NCBI GenBank assembly: GCA_044228285.1
Contig: JBGAVD010000002.1
Location: 620,001-684,000 of the forward strand
DNA from: JBBATK01 sp044228285
GTDB taxonomy: Bacteria > Bacteroidota > Ignavibacteria > Kapaibacteriales > NICIL-2
DNA: 64,000 nt
Direction of reading: 5' to 3'
The notes under the pieces are model-generated. The model worked only from the letters and a program-made list of their open reading frames with translations, made no database searches and had not been told where the DNA came from. This document shows, piece after piece, positions 61,835 through 64,000 of this stretch (position 1 is its first letter; every line of letters starts with the position of its first letter). The translations under genes and the position numbers were made by a program.

Positions 61835-61871
61835 AAAATATCTTTCCACATCCGCAGTTCAGACACTCTCA

Positions 61872-62006
61872 ATGTGCAAAGTTCATCTGGCATCAAAAAC
61901 AACTGGGAAGTTGTTCGTTCTCTATTTTACGGCGTTTTCGTTGTCTATCGCATGTGATGCGCTGGTGTCCGGCAAAGAGATGTGCTCCAAGAAACGACAG
62001 AACTGA
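61872..62006 (+). CDS. possible small lipoprotein (44 residues)
   Basis: A short frame from ATG 61872 whose product begins with a basic n-region, a hydrophobic core (LFVLYFTAFSLSIAC) and a Cys that could be lipidated, followed by about 16 polar residues. It sits between lolD and the TMEM14-like gene with no clear ribosome site. It could be a chance frame. Confidence 0.25.
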   Translation: MCKVHLASKTTGKLFVLYFTAFSLSIACDALVSGKEMCSKKRQN

Positions 62007-62053
62007 GCCGCGTGAAGCCAAGGCAGTGCTCAGACAACCACTGAAAACAAACT

Positions 62054-62407
62054 ATGAATACTACAACATCATACGGACCTTTTGTTTACGCAGCATTCCT
62101 GATGCTCAGCGGCGTTTGCGGGTACTTTCTGGGTCCACAGCATGCATCAACTGCGCTCCTTGGTGGCGTTGGCGGTAGTATTCTTGTGACAGGTCTGAGC
62201 ATTCTTAATCGACGACGTGTTCAGTGGGCACAGACTTCGCTCCAGAGCGCTCTTGGTGTGTTTGCACTAACCTTTGCATGGCGCGGTGCAGGTGCATGGA
62301 AATCAGTTGTGGAGTCACACCCAGATCACTTGCCCATTGCTCTGTTGCTAAGCTTCATGTGTTTGGTTTCGGTGTTTATGCTCGTTCTTGTTTTTCGAAG
62401 ATCGTAG
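62054..62407 (+). CDS. TMEM14-like small membrane protein
   Basis: A 117-residue protein with about four hydrophobic segments. The Gly-rich segment GVCGYFLGPQHASTALLGGVGGSILVTGLSIL and a later WRGAGAWK loop recall TMEM14/UPF0136 proteins. No catalytic residues are visible, and the role is unknown. It is 111 bases upstream of hslV on the same strand. Confidence 0.6.
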   Translation: MNTTTSYGPFVYAAFLMLSGVCGYFLGPQHASTALLGGVGGSILVTGLSILNRRRVQWAQTSLQSALGVFALTFAWRGAGAWKSVVESHPDHLPIALLLSFMCLVSVFMLVLVFRRS

Positions 62408-62518
62408 TCTGGAAATCTCTAAGGCTGCGGCGCGCAGCGCGCAGCATGAAGAAAACAACAATGCAGCTCATCAATCGTTGTTATTGCGAATCATCCTACG
62501 CTTGAAAGGCAGGTTATT

Positions 62519-63085
62519 ATGTCATCATCACTCTATCCAGAAGTCCGTTCGACGACCGTTGTAGCAATGCTGCGAAACGGGCATGCCTGCATGGCAGCAG
62601 ACGGACAAGTCAGCTTCGGCCCTACAGTGCTCAAACACAGTGCTAGAAAAGTGCGAAGACTACACAACGAAACGGTGCTCTGTGGCTTTGCAGGAGCCAC
62701 AGCGGATGCATTTACCTTACTTCAACGCTTTGAAGAGAAGATTGAATTGCATCGCGGGAATCTCTATCGTAGTGCTGTGGAGTTAGCAAAGGAGTGGAGA
62801 ACAGATAAGTATTTGAGACAGCTAGAGGCGATGCTGGTTGTGATGAATACGAGCGAGCTCCTGCTCATTTCTGGCACGGGAGACGTGATTTTACCAGATG
62901 ACAACATCATCGCCATTGGCTCAGGTGCGAACTATGCTCTTTCAGCAGCTCGTGCTTTGGCAAGGCACACCACTCTCTCGGAGCGAGAGATCGTTGAAGA
63001 ATCAATGAAAATCGCCGCAGAAATCTGCGTCTACACTAATGATCACCTTTGTGTGGAAGAACTTCCCGTTGTAAACCACCAATAA
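62519..63085 (+). CDS. hslV: ATP-dependent protease proteolytic subunit HslV with short propeptide
   Basis: HslV is the dodecameric threonine protease of the HslUV (ClpYQ) system. The conserved start of the mature protein, TTVVAMLRNGHACMAADGQVSFG, begins at Thr12, so an 11-residue propeptide (ending VRS) would be removed to free the catalytic Thr. Further marks are KVRRLHNETVLCGFAGATADAFTL, DKYLRQLEAMLVV and IIAIGSGANYALSAARAL. Length 188 is usual. The hslU gene begins 42 bases after its stop, so the two partners share a transcript. Confidence 0.97.
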   Translation: MSSSLYPEVRSTTVVAMLRNGHACMAADGQVSFGPTVLKHSARKVRRLHNETVLCGFAGATADAFTLLQRFEEKIELHRGNLYRSAVELAKEWRTDKYLRQLEAMLVVMNTSELLLISGTGDVILPDDNIIAIGSGANYALSAARALARHTTLSEREIVEESMKIAAEICVYTNDHLCVEELPVVNHQ

Positions 63086-63126
63086 CCGCTCTCATTGTCT
63101 TTCATCACCATTTCCGAACCCCAGCA

Positions 63127-64000
63127 ATGAGTATATCGAACAATCAAGTTTTACAAGAGCAGATTGTAACTGCACTTTTACAATCTGAGACCGAAGCATC
63201 AACGAATGCGCACATAGTCATGCATGAACTTGACGAAGCCTCAGAAACGTCAGAACGTTCGCTCAGCGCCAATGCTGATTCGCCTGATTCAGACTCAAGT
63301 GAGCACATTGATAGCAATAACCTGTCACCACTATCGATCCTTCTTCGAGCAGATCCATCAGTGGATAGTTCCAGTCGTGCCCTAAGTCCGACCGAGATTG
63401 TTCAGGAGCTAGACAAGTATGTGATTGGTCAACATGCTGCCAAACGGGCAGTCGCAATTGCGCTGCGTAACCGTTGGCGCCGCCAGCGAGTGTCATCAGA
63501 GCTGCGCGACGAAATCATGCCGAACAACATTATCATGATTGGACCAACGGGAGTTGGTAAAACAGAAATAGCGCGGCGTCTATCGAAGCTAAGTGGTGCT
63601 CCCTTCGTGAAAGTTGAGGCAACGAAGTTTACTGAGGTGGGTTACGTTGGACGTGATGCTGAAAGTATGATTCGCGACCTTTGTGAGCAAGCGGTCAGTA
63701 TTGTTAAGGCTGAGCGTAGTGCGGAACAAGCCGTCGAAGCTGAGAAAGCAGTAGAGGAGCGTCTGCTGTCAATCTTAGTGCCACCTGTAATCAAGTCAAC
63801 CGCTTCATTCGATTTGCAAAACGAAGAAGATATTGCGAATAACGATCAAGAGCGAGAGTTGATGCGCTTCATGCTGCATGAAGGTGCTCTGGACGATAAA
63901 GTGATCGAACTGGATATCTCAGTAGATCAAATGCCTGCTATGCACGTGATGGGTCCCATTGGCTTGGATGACATGGGTATTAATCTGCAGGAAATGTTCT
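63127..64000 (+). CDS. hslU: ATP-dependent protease ATPase subunit HslU, N-terminally extended (3' end outside window)
   Basis: HslU is the AAA+ unfoldase that feeds HslV. The visible 291 codons run off the window without a stop. The family start LSPTEIVQELDKYVIGQHAAKRAVAIALRNRWRR begins only at residue 86; Walker A GPTGVGKTEIARRL is near 142 and the GYVGRDAESMIRDL pore-region motif near 175. The I-domain (GLDDMGINLQEMF) is cut by the window end. The first 85 residues are Ser-, Asp- and Glu-rich and look disordered, unlike E. coli HslU, which starts almost at the family core. ATG 63127 is the only suitable start besides Met32 (63220). Confidence 0.96.
   Translation, partial: MSISNNQVLQEQIVTALLQSETEASTNAHIVMHELDEASETSERSLSANADSPDSDSSEHIDSNNLSPLSILLRADPSVDSSSRALSPTEIVQELDKYVIGQHAAKRAVAIALRNRWRRQRVSSELRDEIMPNNIIMIGPTGVGKTEIARRLSKLSGAPFVKVEATKFTEVGYVGRDAESMIRDLCEQAVSIVKAERSAEQAVEAEKAVEERLLSILVPPVIKSTASFDLQNEEDIANNDQERELMRFMLHEGALDDKVIELDISVDQMPAMHVMGPIGLDDMGINLQEMF

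Noticed and set aside
1..64000. tRNA or rRNA genes, CRISPR arrays, insertion sequences
   Set aside because: No T-arm-like GGTTCRANYCC within a cloverleaf, no regularly spaced repeats and no transposase-like product were seen on reading the gaps and frames; a covariance search could still find a tRNA I missed.

Overview
The window reads as a stretch of chromosome from a free-living, aerobic Gram-negative bacterium of the Bacteroidota/Chlorobiota (FCB) group. Ignavibacteria or Kapabacteria-like lineages fit best, but the exact order is an inference. The support is: a cbb3 oxidase cluster with subunits I and II apparently fused; three secreted proteins ending in type IX secretion (T9SS) sorting domains; a BtuG/BtuB-like cobalamin uptake pair under a cobalamin riboswitch; DUF3098 and YbbR-like genes; LPS genes (lpxK, heptosyltransferase-like GT9 proteins); and many promoters with the TAnnTTTG element known from Bacteroidota. 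No rRNA, tRNA, insertion sequence, prophage or CRISPR array was seen. Genes are dense on both strands, and the base composition looks even throughout.

Layout. 1-4757: cbb3-type cytochrome oxidase and assembly genes (ccoNO 3' part, ccoQ, ccoP, ccoG, ccoH, then a SafE-like membrane protein with its own promoter). 5168-10629: recJ and a large Dna2-like nuclease-helicase. 10899-16617: two large secreted T9SS proteins. 16814-23409 (minus): uvrA, then the riboswitch-controlled btuG-btuB pair. 23840-26884: three glycosyltransferases, probably for LPS or surface glycans. 27140-31148: aspS with a long leader, then a third T9SS protein. 31257-34389 (minus): a coupled rhodanese-OsmC-GH13 operon and a TPMT-family methyltransferase. 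34491-38441 and on to 39057: DUF58 and YbbR genes, queA (minus), and two thioredoxin-fold exported proteins. 39472-41142: an RsmI-like methyltransferase with a long disordered RGG/Asn-rich tail. 41478-43345 (minus): two small membrane-associated proteins and a GH113-like lipoprotein. 43507-48721: a peptide-type solute-binding lipoprotein, then an AlbA_2 protein coupled to recQ. 48839-52456: purB, a GT4 glycosyltransferase and prfA. 52588-55655: a DUF4397-like lipoprotein and a beta-barrel protein. 55662-58978: GNAT, lpxK, a class I amidotransferase and a Yip1-like membrane protein. 59022-61834: an HAD hydrolase, an RsmB-family methyltransferase and lolD. 62054-64000: a small membrane protein, hslV and the 5' part of hslU.

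How it fits together. The window is mostly core functions: respiration at low oxygen, DNA repair and recombination (RecJ, Dna2-like, UvrA, RecQ), translation and RNA modification (AspS, PrfA, QueA, RsmI-like, RsmB-like), and envelope building (LpxK, GT9/GT4, LolD, T9SS cargo). Added to these is one clear nutrient-scavenging module, cobalamin uptake, with its RNA sensor. The most interesting items are the riboswitch-btuG-btuB module, the RsmI-like enzyme with an RGG tail, the divergent GH13 protein translated with OsmC and rhodanese, the repeated GCTATTTTTGC-type promoter that fixes several gene starts, and the N-terminally extended HslU.
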